NCBI GenBank assembly: GCA_017311185.1
Contig: JAESUZ010005178.1
Span: 1 to 64,000 of the forward strand
Direction of reading: 5' to 3'
DNA: 64,000 nucleotides
From: Proteles cristata cristata
Lineage: Eukaryota; Chordata; Mammalia; Carnivora; Hyaenidae
Part shown: positions 20,924-31,899 of the stretch, in pieces
Layout of the letters: each line of letters starts with the position of its first letter
Position numbering within the stretch: the first letter of the stretch is position 1
The notes under the pieces: model-generated
Database searches by the model: none
The model's input: the letters and a program-made list of their open reading frames with translations, nothing else
Told to the model about the DNA's origin: nothing
Translations under genes and position numbers: made by a program

Positions 20924-21147
20924 GGGACACACCTGGGTGGCTCAGTTGGTTAAGCGCCAGACTTCAGTTCAGGTCATGATCTCATGGTCCATGGATTTGA
21001 GCCCTGCATCAGGCTGTATGCGGACAGCTTAGAGCCTGGAGCCTGCTTCATGTTCTGTGTCTCCCTCTCTATCTCTGCTCCTCCCTCATTCATGCTCTGT
21101 CTCTCAAAAATAAATAAAAGTTAAAAAAAAATTTTTAAGTAATAAAA
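20924..21147 (+). repeat. SINEC with TSD
   Basis: Complete SINE. AAAAGGGTGA lies before the head (about 20913-20922) and after the tail (about 21151-21160). Confidence 0.92.
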
Positions 21148-21167
21148 AATAAAAGGGTGAAAGGCTT

Positions 21168-21376
21168 GGGGCAGTGACTGGCTGGCTCAGTTGGTTAAGC
21201 AACCTACTCTTGGTTTTAGCTTAGGTCATGATCTCATATTTCGTGAGTTCGAGCCCAGCACGTGGCAGTGTAAAGCCTAGTTAGGATTCTATCTCTCTTC
21301 CTCTCTCTCCGCCCCTCCCCTGCTCATGCTGTCTCTCTCTCTCTCTCAAAATAAATAAATAAACTTAAAAAAAAAG
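21168..21376 (+). repeat. SINEC
   Basis: Complete SINE with an AAATAAATAAATAAAC tail, almost abutting the previous one. Imperfect 12-bp TSD (GTGAAAGGCTTG / GTCAAAGCCTTG). Confidence 0.9.
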
Positions 21377-21639
21377 TCAAAGCCTTGTCCAAACATATTT
21401 TTAAGAAACTAAAAACAACCTTATCAATTTTACTACGTAAGAGTTAGAATTCTTGCAGCAAAGCAAGACTATACACAGCATGAAAAGCTAAGAGAACAAT
21501 AACAAGATATATTTTCCGTGATTGACATTATGGAATGCCTTTCATTCTTTTCTTCCAATATGAAAAAAATGCACCAGAAATAAATTTAAAGTTGTTTGGT
21601 AATCAGCTCACAAAATGATAAGCCAGCCCTGGGCCCTTG

Positions 21640-22760
21640 ACTTTTCTTTTGTTTTTATCTTTCACTGTATGTTGCCCTTTGGGGGATCTTCATGTCTCTA
21701 GATCATTCTTCAATGTCATGGCAATTGATGAATGCTGGTTGGGCTGGATTCCATTGGAGTGAAGTAAGTTTTCAGGGGTTCACTCTGCCAGTTTGACAAG
21801 ACAGTAAGAATCCAACCCTCTGGCTCTCAGATGGGTGGCATTCAGGCAGGATGTGGAAGGGTTCACCCAAGTCACACTCCTCTACAGGGTGGGTCTGATT
21901 TTGGTTTCTCTGCTCCAGCCTGCAGCAGGCACCAGACCCTCTGAAGCTGATGGCCAGATTATCCTGGACATACGTACCTGGGGGGCAATAACTGTCCACA
22001 TTGCAGGTCAGAGCACTTTGCCTTTCCTTCCTTTTCCCTTTCTCTTTTGGGGAAATTTTTTTTAAGGGGAAAAGATAAAGTCCCAAGGATTCCTAACTGG
22101 AAACATAGTCTTTGAGTAGGCAGATATCTGACCTGGGTCTGACTAGGTAACTTGGGGCTGAAGCAGAAGGAGCTGTCTCTTTGCTGAGTTTAATAAGTTA
22201 GCCTTTCCACAAATTAGGTTAGACCTCAGACAAGACCTCATCCATCCCTCTTCTGCCCACCTTGCACAGACTCTCCAAAGGGCCTCAGACATGTCCCAGC
22301 CTGTTTTGGTGATTCTGTAGTGAACATTGCTCTGTGCATGTAGTGCCTCTGATGTCTGTGTCAGCCTAGGCCCAGAGGCAGAGGAGACTCCAGGTAAAGG
22401 GAATTTGTAAAGGCATGTGGCCCAGCAACTTAGGAGAAACGGGGGTTCATCTCCTGTGTGAGTACCCCTATGCATTGCAGGATCTGCCCATGACTTGGGG
22501 GCCAGCTGCATTGGTGGTAGAAGTTCAGCAGTATCTACAGCCTGGTTCTCTGGGCCTCTTAACCACCTCCATGCCCAAACAGAAGGCTGGTATTTCAATC
22601 ACATATCCAAGAAGCAACTTGCCTGGCTAATCCCATAGCAAAAAGCATTGAGGACCCTGACCCCTTAGAGAAAACCTTCTTTTAACCAGAATAATCTGGC
22701 TTTTAGGACACAGTGCTTGAGAGTGGGAGCCCCTCTGGTGAGGTAGCATAGAGAGATCAG
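21640..22760 (+). repeat. Duplicated noncoding segment, copy A (element 2)
   Basis: The whole stretch aligns in order to 41310-42740. Flanking parts are roughly 80% alike by eye. The core at 21792-22106 is about 99% identical to 41461-41776, with one substitution and one T-run indel. The same short open frame (21835-22065) is found in copy B but belongs to no known protein, and most of it lies in this core. Acceptor-like TTTCTCTGCTCCAG ends at about 21918 and ATTGCAG at about 22005. Confidence 0.85.
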
Positions 22761-22964
22761 GTTCAGGCTCCTTGTAAAACACCCAGAGATCCCTTCCTCT
22801 CCCATTCAGAAATACTAACCCAAACTCAATTATTTTTACAAATAAGAAATAAAACTATATGGATTAATAAGAGTCAGATCTTGTGTTCTAATTCATATTT
22901 GTCTGAATCAAATTCTGCATTCTTCCCACTCTATATACTCCAATTTATGTTTTAAATAATCAAC

Positions 22965-23058
22965 TTAAAGTAAGTTTTACCCCAAATGTGGAGCTCAAAA
23001 CTCACAACCCCAAGGTCAAGAGTCTCATGTTCCACCAACTGAGCCAGCTAGGCATCTC
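22965..23058 (-). repeat. Short SINEC (tRNA part only)
   Basis: Reverse tRNA-like body ending CAACTGAGCCAGCTAGGCATC, without a CT region. Confidence 0.75.
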
Positions 23059-23473
23059 TCACTACCTCCAATTTAGATTATAGTTTTCAGGGCCTTAGGG
23101 AATAATTGATTTAGACTTAATAAGTATTGCAAGTTTGTGCATTTGGGTGAGTTTTTATATTATTATCTTTCTTCAGTTGGAAATGTCCAGTAGGCAGTTA
23201 GATGTAAGTGTCTAGAGTTTGGAAAAGAGATTGGCATGGAAATATAGAGTGCGGTAGATATGTAGTAAGTAGTAGTAAGGACCTGTTGTATATTTATTGA
23301 ATTGAATGATTGAAGAACTCAATTATATATCCTTCTAACCTTTTCTATGAATATGTATTTTTTCAAACAGAAGTGGGATTGTACTGAATGTACTGATTCA
23401 TAACTTATATGTAAAAAAATGAACTTTTTCTTTAAACCTCTTTACCAAGACAATATTGGTTTTAAATAATATG
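23059..23473. other. No gene recognised
   Basis: A/T-rich noncoding sequence. Confidence 0.5.
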
Positions 23474-23690
23474 TTTTTATTAAAAAAAAGAATTGTCAAT
23501 GTTTATTTATATTTGAGAGAACGAGAAACACAGTGTGAGCAGAAGAGGGGAAAAGAGAGACGGAGACAGAATTCAAAGCAAGCTCCAGGCTCTGAGCTGT
23601 CAGCACAGAGTTGCATACCAGGCTTGAACCCATGAGTGATGAGATCATGACAGGATCCGAAGTCAGACTCTTAACTGACCCAGGCGCCCC
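23474..23690 (-). repeat. SINEC with TSD
   Basis: Reverse SINE. TTAAATAATAT occurs on the left (about 23462-23472) and from 23691. Confidence 0.92.
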
Positions 23691-23701
23691 TTAAATAATA
23701 T

Positions 23702-24519
23702 TAGAAACTAGAAGTAAGCATGCCATCTGGTGACCAGAGCCAGAACTATGAGTTGAACACACCACTAACAAAGAAGAGAGGAAAGGAGAGAAACTCTTGG
23801 AGGATGGGGGGGAAATGACTTGATACGAGGGAGGGGAATGCCTCAACCCTGACTTACACTGGAATGACACAGTATCAGCCTCTTCCCTGGGTCTGAGGTG
23901 GCACAAGAAGCAATGTATGCTTAGATGATTTTTCCCTGTCTCAAGTCAAGATAAGTATATGTGTACATGTGAACATATGTTTAAACTAAAAAGTCTTATA
24001 CTATTTTCACTTTTTTTTCTGATTGTGGAAATTATATATTTCTACTAGAAAATATCTGCATATATAGAAAAGTATAAAAGAAAAGGTAAATTACCTATAG
24101 TTCCCCTATCTAGGAAAAATAATTGTTAATATTGATGTATATGTACTTACTGTGTATATATCTCCTTTCATGTACTCTATCAATTTACTTTTTAAATATA
24201 ATATATATGTATATTACTTTACCTATTTATATATTATACATTCAAATACTTTTATCTGTTATTTTTATATCTGTAATTATATCTTATAGCATATATTTTA
24301 TTTATTCCTTTATTTTTCTTTGCACATATGCCATGGCATTCATCTATATGGGTATTCCATTAACCACACCCTTTGATGGTGGCGTCTATAGGGAAGATAA
24401 AATTATTTTCTTTGATCTCAAAGGCCTATGTTTGAACAGGGCCCCCAAAGAGCATAAGATAGAGGAAAGAACACCAGCTTTGTTTAGAGTTGGGGAAAGA
24501 AATTCAAAGTTATCAAGAA
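23702..24519. other. No gene recognised
   Basis: A/T-rich noncoding sequence. About 24130-24360 may be a remnant of a reverse L1 (A/T-rich frame without a known protein). Confidence 0.45.
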
Positions 24520-24735
24520 ACTACTTTGGGCCAGGTACTTTATATTTGGGATCTTCTTTAATCATTACAACTCATTGAGGAAAGTATCATTACCTTACTA
24601 TATATACAGAAACTGAAGCTCAAAAAATCTGCCCCCCACACACACAGGATCACACAGCCAGTAAGTGGAAGAATCTAGATTTGAACTCAAATGTGACTAA
24701 CTCCTAAGTCAGAACTCTTAATTATTATGCCTTAC
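24520..24735 (+). repeat. MIR
   Basis: MIR core order: GGGCCAGGTACTTTATA, AAAGTATCATTACC, CAGAAACTGAAGCTCAAA, GGATCACACAGCCAGTAAGT, TTGAACTCAAATG. Confidence 0.75.
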
Positions 24736-24884
24736 TTACTCCTAAAATTTCACACCTTCTTTCTTATTGCTAACTCTAATGGTATTCATCTTTGGATGTC
24801 AGAAAAGTTGGGAAGACTCCTCTACTCTCATGCCCCACTATTGTTGAGCTTGAATGTTTTGCTACAAGTATAATTTTAAAAATT

Positions 24885-24981
24885 AATTTTTTAGTAATCT
24901 ATACATTCAAAGTGAGGCTCAAACTCGCCATCCTGAGATCAAGAATCGCATTCCCTTCTAACTGAGCCACCCAGGTACCCC
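24885..24981 (-). repeat. Short SINEC (tRNA part only)
   Basis: Reverse tRNA-like body ending ACTGAGCCACCCAGGTACCCC. Confidence 0.8.
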
Positions 24982-25040
24982 TACAAACATGCTTTTGTAA
25001 CTACAAAAATTAATAAGGAAGTATATCTTTCAAAATCTTT

Positions 25041-25280
25041 CTTTTTTAAGTTTATTTATTTTGAGAGAGAGAGAGAGAGGGAGTATGTGTGTGTGTGTGC
25101 ATGTGTGTGTGTGTGTGAGCAGAGGTGAAGCAGAGAAAGACAGAGAAAGAGAGAATCTCAAGCAGGCTCCATGCTGCCATCATAGAGCTCAGTGAGGGGC
25201 TGGAACTCACAAACTGAGATCATGACCTGAGCTGAAACCAAGAGTTGGACGTTTAATAGACTGAGCTACCCAGGCACCCC
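25041..25280 (-). repeat. SINEC with expanded GT run
   Basis: Reverse SINE whose GA-rich part contains a (GT)n expansion at about 25086-25118. Confidence 0.9.
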
Positions 25281-25446
25281 CAAAATATTTTTTAGAAAAA
25301 TCTCAAGGAATATTAAATGTCACTAGAGAAATTGAGATGAAATATTTAAAACATATTGCAGATTTAGAGATATATTTGAAAAATATAAATCTCTACTCAC
25401 CCAATAGAAAATGAGCAAAGTGCATGGAGAAGTAATTCACATGAGA

Positions 25447-25505
25447 GGAAACACACAAATCACATGCACGCATGCTTGCACACACATGCATGCACATACA
25501 CACAT
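25447..25505 (+). repeat. CA/CATG-rich simple repeat
   Basis: Alternating CACATGCACGCATG-type tract. Confidence 0.8.
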
Positions 25506-25649
25506 TATATAAAATGTAAATGACATTATATAAATGGCCTTATACCCTACATTTCATTCAACAAAATGTTCTTTTCTTTTTTTACTCAACTATGTGTCTT
25601 GCAAATCTATGTTGTTACCTATTGTGATATATAATAAGAAATATATATT

Positions 25650-26390
25650 TGGTCTTTGTCCCCAGTTCCTTGCATAAAACTCCTCAAACCCTTGGAACTT
25701 CCTGAGTGATAGGAATGTCTTTTGTCATTCATAAGGAGCCCCTTTTGAGTTTATGGTAATAAGGTGATCTAGGGTGGGATCCTTTGATAACCTTGAGATT
25801 GCACTGGCTACCAGAAAGACCAAGTTGAACTTTTCAGCCCCTCTCACCAACTTCTGGGAAGGGTAAGGTGGGGAAAGCTACAGACTAAGCTATATGAAAA
25901 CTTTTGAACAGGGGCGCCTGGGTGGCTCAGTTGGTTAAGTGTCCGACTTTGGCTCAGGTCATGATCTCAGGGTTTGTGGGTTTGAGCCCCGTGTTGGGCT
26001 CTGTGCTGACAGCTAAGCTAGTTCAGAGCCTGGAGCCTGCTTCAGATTCTGTGTTTCCCTCTCTCTCTTACCCTCCCCCACTCATGCTGTCTCTCTCTCT
26101 CTCAGAAATAAAATTTTTAAAAAAAGAAAAGAAAATTTTTGAACATCAAGATTTAATGAACTTCTGGGTTGATGAATACATCCACCTCCTGGGAGGATGG
26201 TGCAGCCCAGTTCTATGAGGATAGAAGCTCCTGCATTTGGGACCCTTTTGGACCTCACCCCTGTATCTCTTAAGGTTGGTATTTCAAGGGGGTTGGGTGC
26301 AATCTTGGACCGAACCCTTAATCTGTGGGATCTGACACTCCCTCAGTGTCAGAATTGAGTTGTTTGCTGTGCTCAAAAAAATCCCACATT
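25650..26390 (+). repeat. Old LTR-like interspersed repeat, split by SINE
   Basis: Similar in type to 1-480, sharing the GGGATCTGACACT...AGTGTCAGAATTGAGTTG region near 26325-26365. A SINE is inserted at 25911-26130. The family name is uncertain. Confidence 0.45.
25911..26130 (+). repeat. SINEC with TSD
   Basis: Complete SINE. GAAAACTTTTGAACA at 25896-25910 and a one-base variant at 26131-26145. Confidence 0.95.
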
Positions 26391-26439
26391 AGACTTATAG
26401 ATCAAATTCATATGTAACTGCTGCCTACATGGCACAGTG

Positions 26440-26640
26440 TGAATGAACATACTATAGTTTATTCCTTAATGATAGAGATTGAGATGGTTTCTAATGCTTT
26501 ACTAATACAACCATGCTGCAATGGCCTTTTTTCTGCATGCTTCTCTGTGCATTCATGTAAGTATTTCTCAGGGATTAGTGACTAGGAGGATTGTGGGGCT
26601 ATAGGGTACATTTAGGGTATACTGCCAAACTGGCCCCTGT
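26440..26640 (-). mobile_element. Old L1 fragment
   Basis: Reverse L1 ORF2-end text (AACCATGCTGCAATGG, GTATTTCTCAGGGATTAG, TGCCAAACTGGCCC). Confidence 0.5.
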
Positions 26641-26729
26641 AATGGACATTTGGCATCTGACTTGTTGCCAGACTTGGACTGGTCTGGTCCAGTCAGACCC
26701 TTGAGGCCAAGCCTTCATGACTTTGCCTC

Positions 26730-27037
26730 AAGCTTTCTCCTGCTGCTCCTTCTGTCTAGACTTCCCTCCCCTTCTCTGTTAAGCAAAATCCTAATCATTA
26801 AAATTCAACTAAAGTATCACTTACTCCCAGAGGACTTCGCTGATAGACACCAGAGCAAGCTGAGTTAGGTGTCCTTTTCCTGGTGCTCCTAAATCACCAG
26901 GTGACTCAGACTTCATTATTATGCTGTGTTAAAACTGCGTTTAGACATCTATCTCCCCTATATATCAGTGAATTCCTGACGGACATTTGTGTCTTATTCA
27001 TTAGCATATACAAAATAGAAGACAGAAAAACACTCAT
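26730..27037 (+). repeat. L2 fragment
   Basis: Follows the L2 3' part: TCTGTCTAGACTTCCC, CTAATCATTAAAATTCAACTAAAGTATCAC, CAGAGGACTTC, then GTGTCTTATTCATTAG. Interrupted at its right end by a SINE. Confidence 0.6.
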
Positions 27038-27053
27038 TAAATGTAAATTTTTT

Positions 27054-27251
27054 TTTTTAATTTCTAGGAGAGAGAGAGACAGCGTGAGCAGGGGAGGGTC
27101 AGAGAGAGAGGGAGTCACAGACGGAAACAGGCTCCAGGCTCTGAGCTGGCAGTCAGCACAGAGCCCGACGCGGGGCTCGAACCCACGAACCGCGAGATCA
27201 TGACCTAAGCGAAAGTCGGACGCTTAACCGACTAAGCCACCCAGGCGCCCC
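27054..27251 (-). repeat. SINEC with TSD
   Basis: Young-looking reverse SINE. TAAATGTAAATTTTTT at 27038-27053 and 27252-27267. Confidence 0.95.
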
Positions 27252-27274
27252 TAAATGTAAATTTTTTGAAGCAA

Positions 27275-27599
27275 ATATTCAAGATTGTGAATTTGTCTGC
27301 TCTATTCCAACCTCTGTTATTCAGACCTCAGACTGCGATTGTTCTGGGCCCTTATGAGAGTCCCTGAGGCCAAAGGGAAGGCTGTGAGTATATATGTTGG
27401 AGACCAACAAGGAAAGCCAGCATAGGACAAGTTCTGTGCTCTGAGCTTGTCTGGATTCTGGGGAAAACAGCAGCAGCAGCCACAGTCTGGAGAGGTCCCT
27501 GCTCAGGCCAAATGGTGTTAAGAGAACCTCCTCCTCACCATGGTAGGCAGTGTGAAGTCCTAGCATCCTAGAGCTGGAAGGGACCTAATTCATTGTTCT
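27275..27599 (+). repeat. Duplicated noncoding segment, copy B, left part
   Basis: Counterpart of about 10200-10540. Roughly 90% alike, with small indels that break the open frame seen in copy A. Confidence 0.8.
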
Positions 27600-27788
27600 T
27601 TTTTTTTTTTTTTTTAATGTTTATTTATTTTTGAGAGAGAGAGAGAGAGAGAGAAACAGAATCCAAAGTGGGCTCCAAGCTCTGAGCTGACAGCACAGAG
27701 CTTGACAAGGGGCTCGAACTCACCGATAGTGAGATCATGACCTGAGCTGAAGTTGGATGCTTAACTGACTGAGCCACTCAGGCACCCC
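27600..27788 (-). repeat. SINEC inserted in copy B
   Basis: Reverse SINE with a long T-run at its left. Absent at the same site in copy A, so it entered after the duplication. Confidence 0.93.
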
Positions 27789-27940
27789 TGATTATTCTAC
27801 CACAACACCTTCCTCCACCTTTTAGGGAGAAAGAGCGAATAAACAGAGGTATGAAGAGGGGTAGAAAGTTCCCAGGCCTCCAGAACCTTCCAGAGAGTAA
27901 GTTGACAGTCTGGGTCCTGCCCAGCCCAGAGCCTGGTACT
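27789..27940 (+). repeat. Duplicated segment, copy B, middle part
   Basis: Continues the similarity to 10540-10640, ending GGGTCCTGCCCAGCCCAGAG and CCTGGTACT, where the LTR begins. Confidence 0.75.
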
Positions 27941-28137
27941 ATGATAGAAAAAGACTGGATTCAGTAGGCAGAGAGGGAAAGGTTAGGACCTGAGGTCCCT
28001 AGATGGGGAAAAACATATTTTGGAACAATGCTGGGAGAGTCTGCCTGCAGCAAACCCCCTTGGGTGTAGGGTTCCTTTTAAAAAAAAATTAATGTTTATT
28101 TATTTTTGAAAGACACAGAGAGCAAGCAGGGCCAGGG

Positions 28138-28169
<32 letters not shown>

Positions 28170-28765
28170 ATGGGAGGGAAACACAGAATCTGAAGCAGGC
28201 TCCAGGCTCTGAGCTGTCTGCACAGAGCCCAACTTGGGGCTCAAACCCACAAACTGAGAGATCATGACCTGAGCCAAAGTCGGATGCTTAACCAACTGAG
28301 CCACTAGGCATCCTGTAAGGTTCCTCTTAATGTGACAGATAACATCTACTTCTCAGGAATTTGACAAAAGACCTAACTAAAAATAACTAGTAGACCATAA
28401 GACATGACTTAGAAGGAATGATATGGCCATAGACCACCCCTCATACAATGGAGTCAAGCCAATCAGGAATGGACAACCCAGCACCTAGAGCTATCAAGCC
28501 AATAAGGGTAGAACCTGAGAAGGAACAAGGGGGAAGGGCAAGGGAGGGGAGGCAACCAAAACCTTATAAAACAAAGACTCTTACTTATTGTTGCTAGTAT
28601 TCACTTTCGAATGCCCCCTCTCTGTAAAGAGAGCTTTCATACTATCCTGTCTGATCTTATACTCTAATAAACATTTGGCTGCTGCTCATTTTTTGTCCAC
28701 CTCTTCATTCTTCAAAGTGACAAGATAACAAAACCTGGGTATTGAGGTAAAAAAATCCTGTAATA
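27941..28765 (+). mobile_element. Solo LTR of an endogenous retrovirus, class I type
   Basis: About 590 bp after removing a nested SINE. It interrupts copy B between GTACT at 27936-27940 and GTACT at 28766-28770, while copy A is uninterrupted there. Promoter and signal: TATAAAA at about 28565-28571, polyadenylation AATAAA at 28666-28671, CT-rich end. No gag, pol or env is next to it, so it is a solo LTR. Exact ends are uncertain. Confidence 0.6.
28081..28313 (-). repeat. SINEC nested in the LTR
   Basis: Reverse SINE. GTAGGGTTCCTTTTA-like sequence on the left and GTAAGGTTCCTCTTA on the right form an imperfect TSD. Confidence 0.92.
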
Positions 28766-29073
28766 GTACTGCCTCCCTTTGGCCCAGGTTAGACCTGCCT
28801 TCCCAGCTCCTGAGTATTTCCCAGAAGCCTGAGTTGCTACCCCACCTTTCCTCAGAGTCCCTTTCTTGTTTCTCTGGGAATAAGCAGAGAGACATACAGA
28901 GAGAGACAGAGAAGAGGAGGTGAGGGGAGGAAAGGAGAGGAGAGGAAGGGACAAGAGGAGAGGGGAAAGGAAAAGGGAGGAGAGGAGAAGAGAGGGAGAG
29001 AGAAGAGGATAGAGGAGGGGAGGGGAGAGGAGAGTAGTCCCAGTTAGAATGAGGCCAGAAGCAGAAAAGAGAA
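28766..29073 (+). repeat. Duplicated segment, copy B, with expanded purine tract
   Basis: Resumes the similarity to 10640-10847. The GA/GGA-rich tract spans about 28876-29036. Confidence 0.8.
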
Positions 29074-29567
29074 GACTCTTGTCATTGCATTTCCACTTGT
29101 CTATTTGGGAGAGCCTGAGAGCTACAGGCTGAATAGGGCTTGCTGCAATCCACAGCAGCTTACCTTGAGACTAAAGTACTGCCATGAGTGTTATTAGGAA
29201 AGAATGCAGAGGCGGCAGTAGCAAGTGGAACCTCTGAGCTGGAGAGGGCATTGCTCCTCAACTCCAGGCAGACAGGCCCTGCAAAGTAAAATCAGACCTC
29301 CATGGAGTCTGTGCTGTAGAGAGGCTCAGAGGGAGAGGCTCTGTTTCTGCCACAGAAGTGCAGCCTCACCAGGGAACAGGAATCCTTAAACCAGAAACTC
29401 ACTCTGGGCTTCCTCAGATCCCCCAGAGAAAGGCCACGCCCCTGGAGACTGTTGTCATGGCAGCAGCTTCCAGGGGCTGACTGCCTTCCCCCTTGCCTGC
29501 ATAGTGGCCTTGCTTGCCTTCTGTTACCTTCAGCTCCTGCTACCTGAAAAGACCTGTACTGTCCACT
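29074..29567 (+). promoter_or_regulatory. Element 1, copy B: duplicated noncoding core
   Basis: Gap-free 494-bp match to 10848-11341 with six differences. The X-box-like palindrome is kept at 29451-29464, and CCACGCCCCT lies just upstream. A regulatory role is inferred only. Confidence 0.5.
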
Positions 29568-30019
29568 TTTTGTGAGCAGCTTTCACCAAGGGAATACCAC
29601 TGTCACATATTGTGAAAAACTCTGAAAGATGAAATGTAGGGAATAAGTCCCTCCTGAGTTATATATAGACTAGTCAAGGAATCTAGTAACAAGAGCTGGG
29701 ATTCCACATACATGCATTCTAGGGCCAGTCTCTTTCCAGGCTTCCTAGATTAATTTAGCAATATATTTAATCTTTTTCTGTCTCAATTTTCTCATCTATA
29801 AATGAGGTCAAAAGCAGATTTATTAAATTGTATCCTTATAACATTTACATATTTATATTTCTAAATTTTTAGTCTAGTCTGAATTTAAAGATGTGCAAGA
29901 ATGGTGATTTAGATTTGGTGCCAAGTGGTGTGATATTGGTTACTACTGAAGTAGCAAATATACAATGCAAAGGATATAAAAGAAATGGCAGTGCACGTGA
30001 CTGAATGCAGTGACCTATT
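29568..30019. repeat. No gene; MIR-like stretch
   Basis: 29720-29820 has a MIR-type phrase (TCTCAATTTTCTCATCTATAAATG). The rest is unassigned. Confidence 0.45.
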
Positions 30020-30021
30020 TT

Positions 30022-30234
30022 TTTTTTTTTTTAGCTGTTTATTTTGAGAGAGAGAGCTTGTGAGAGTGCTAGGGAGGGGCAGAGAGAGAGAATCTCAAGC
30101 AGGCTCCCCACTGTCAGCCCATAGCCTGATGTGGGGCTCAAACTCCTGGGTCTTGAATTCAGGAACCATGAGATCATAACTTGAGTCAAATTCAAGAGTT
30201 GGACACTAAACCGACTAAGCCACCCAGGCACCCC
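30022..30234 (-). repeat. SINEC
   Basis: Reverse SINE ending CCACCCAGGCACCCC. Weak 16-bp TSD (TGCAGTGACCTATTTT / TGTAGCAACCCATTCT). Confidence 0.9.
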
Positions 30235-31899
30235 TGTAGCAACCCATTCTGTGCCTTGTGGTGGTCTTGGCAGCCCCTATAACCTGAAATGCTCAACAAA
30301 TCAGAGGAGCACAGACCTGCAGGTACATTGCTTTTTAAACGCCTAGTCTAGTCAGTTCTCAGAAAGAATTTTGGACTAACCTACAAAGCAACATTATCTG
30401 CTACATAGTGAGCCACTTCACCAAGACCTAATGTCCAGGCTGTAAGTTTTGACATTCTTTCTATGGGAATTCCTCTCTTCTGTGTTTGTTCTTCAGTGAA
30501 GGAGTTTTCAATGCAGTCAACTTAAGGGCTTTTTTTGTGTGTTTGTGAATAAAACTGGTTAAGATCTACTTCACTGGGAGACTATTTCCAACTATGCTCT
30601 GTTTGACTGAAGAAGAGTTCTATAATGTTTATTCAAAAGAGTGCATGGAACACATTGGGGAACTTATGGCAAAAGGGGAGGCATGAGAATGGATCATGCC
30701 TCCCAGAAAAAGGGATCAAAAGTGTTCAAAGTGAAGAGATCATGTATGTACCATGATAAGTGATGGGATCAGACATAGACTACAAACCAAGCAATGGGTC
30801 TATAGTGCTCTGTAAGAATCCCTTTTTCTCTATGTTGAGATAAACTATCTGGTTCTCTCCAGAAGCAATGGTGCTGTAAAGCCTTTGCTGTCATAAGTCT
30901 GGCTTCTCATGGGTCTCTCGGCACCTGTGGTCTATTTGTATGTTCCTGAAACATCCCAAGGAACAATTCCTTTATTAGATGTACTTTCTTTGATATTACC
31001 TATTCCTATTCCTTTCTTATCAGGAATTACTCATTCTAGGAGAAAAGCACAGCAAGAGCACAGAGTGGGTGGGTATAAAGCATGTTTGGGTCACACTAAT
31101 TAGGGGTCTCTTTTGGCTGGAGCAAAGGAAAAATGGTTGACAAAGCTGACAATAATTGACTTGGGCTTCCTTGAATATCAAGATAGAGAATCTAAGATTA
31201 TTCAGTGGATTGTGGGGTTACCATCCAGTGTTTGAGGAGAATGGCAAGGTAAAATCAGGAAATAAAGTAGATTAATTTTGTCATTTACTTTTCCTTTGAA
31301 TTTTTCTCTAGTAACTCCAATCTGCACTGGACATTATCTTCTCCAAATTCCTATGGCCTGGCTAATAATCCCTATCTCACAGACTGCTGAGAGGGCATGT
31401 GTGGAATAGCCCACTCCCCTATGCAAATCAACCATCCTCATGTGGGCCACATAGCAGGCAAAGTAATGATTAGGTTCCCAAATGTCTCCAGAGGACCAGT
31501 ACCATTTCCTTGTGGTTTGCCTTTGTGTCTCCCCCAACCTATCCAGCCTCAATCCAACATACTCTAGTGGATATACAAGAAATCATGAACGCCTTTCATT
31601 GCATGCCCAAGATGTAAGGCTCTATCATCCCCAATCTAGGTAAATGCAAAACGAGTGTTGGTCAATTCAGCTTGTAACTCCTGTTAGAACTGTAGGCAGT
31701 AACTAATTCACGATTGTGTATGGTTGAGGCTTAGGGGTCCCTTTAGCAGAATGCAACTGTATAGGTAAAGTGAAAAACTCAGAATGGGTAGAGGTAATGC
31801 AGAGGTGAATTCACCTTGAAACTAATGAAGCTTACATTTCATGGTCCCTGGATTTGTATGGGCACCATATAAGGCCTCTGAGAAAAGTAATAGTTGGCA
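30235..31899. other. No gene recognised
   Basis: Unassigned noncoding sequence. Parts may be remnants of an old retroviral internal region, but I cannot name a family. The short frames at 30909-31103 and 31334-31552 have no recognisable product. Confidence 0.4.

Noticed and set aside
21835..22065. 76-codon frame repeated at 41504-41788, suggesting a duplicated gene
   Set aside because: Both copies share the frame because the DNA is almost identical. The frame ends differ, there is no conserved domain, and flanking sequence is noncoding. I keep it as a noncoding element.
22143..22598. 151-codon reverse frame
   Set aside because: Not kept open in the matching part of copy B (41860-42300). No known relative.
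24123..24578. 151-codon + frame
   Set aside because: Ile/Tyr/Leu-rich low-complexity product of A/T-rich DNA running into a MIR. Not a gene.
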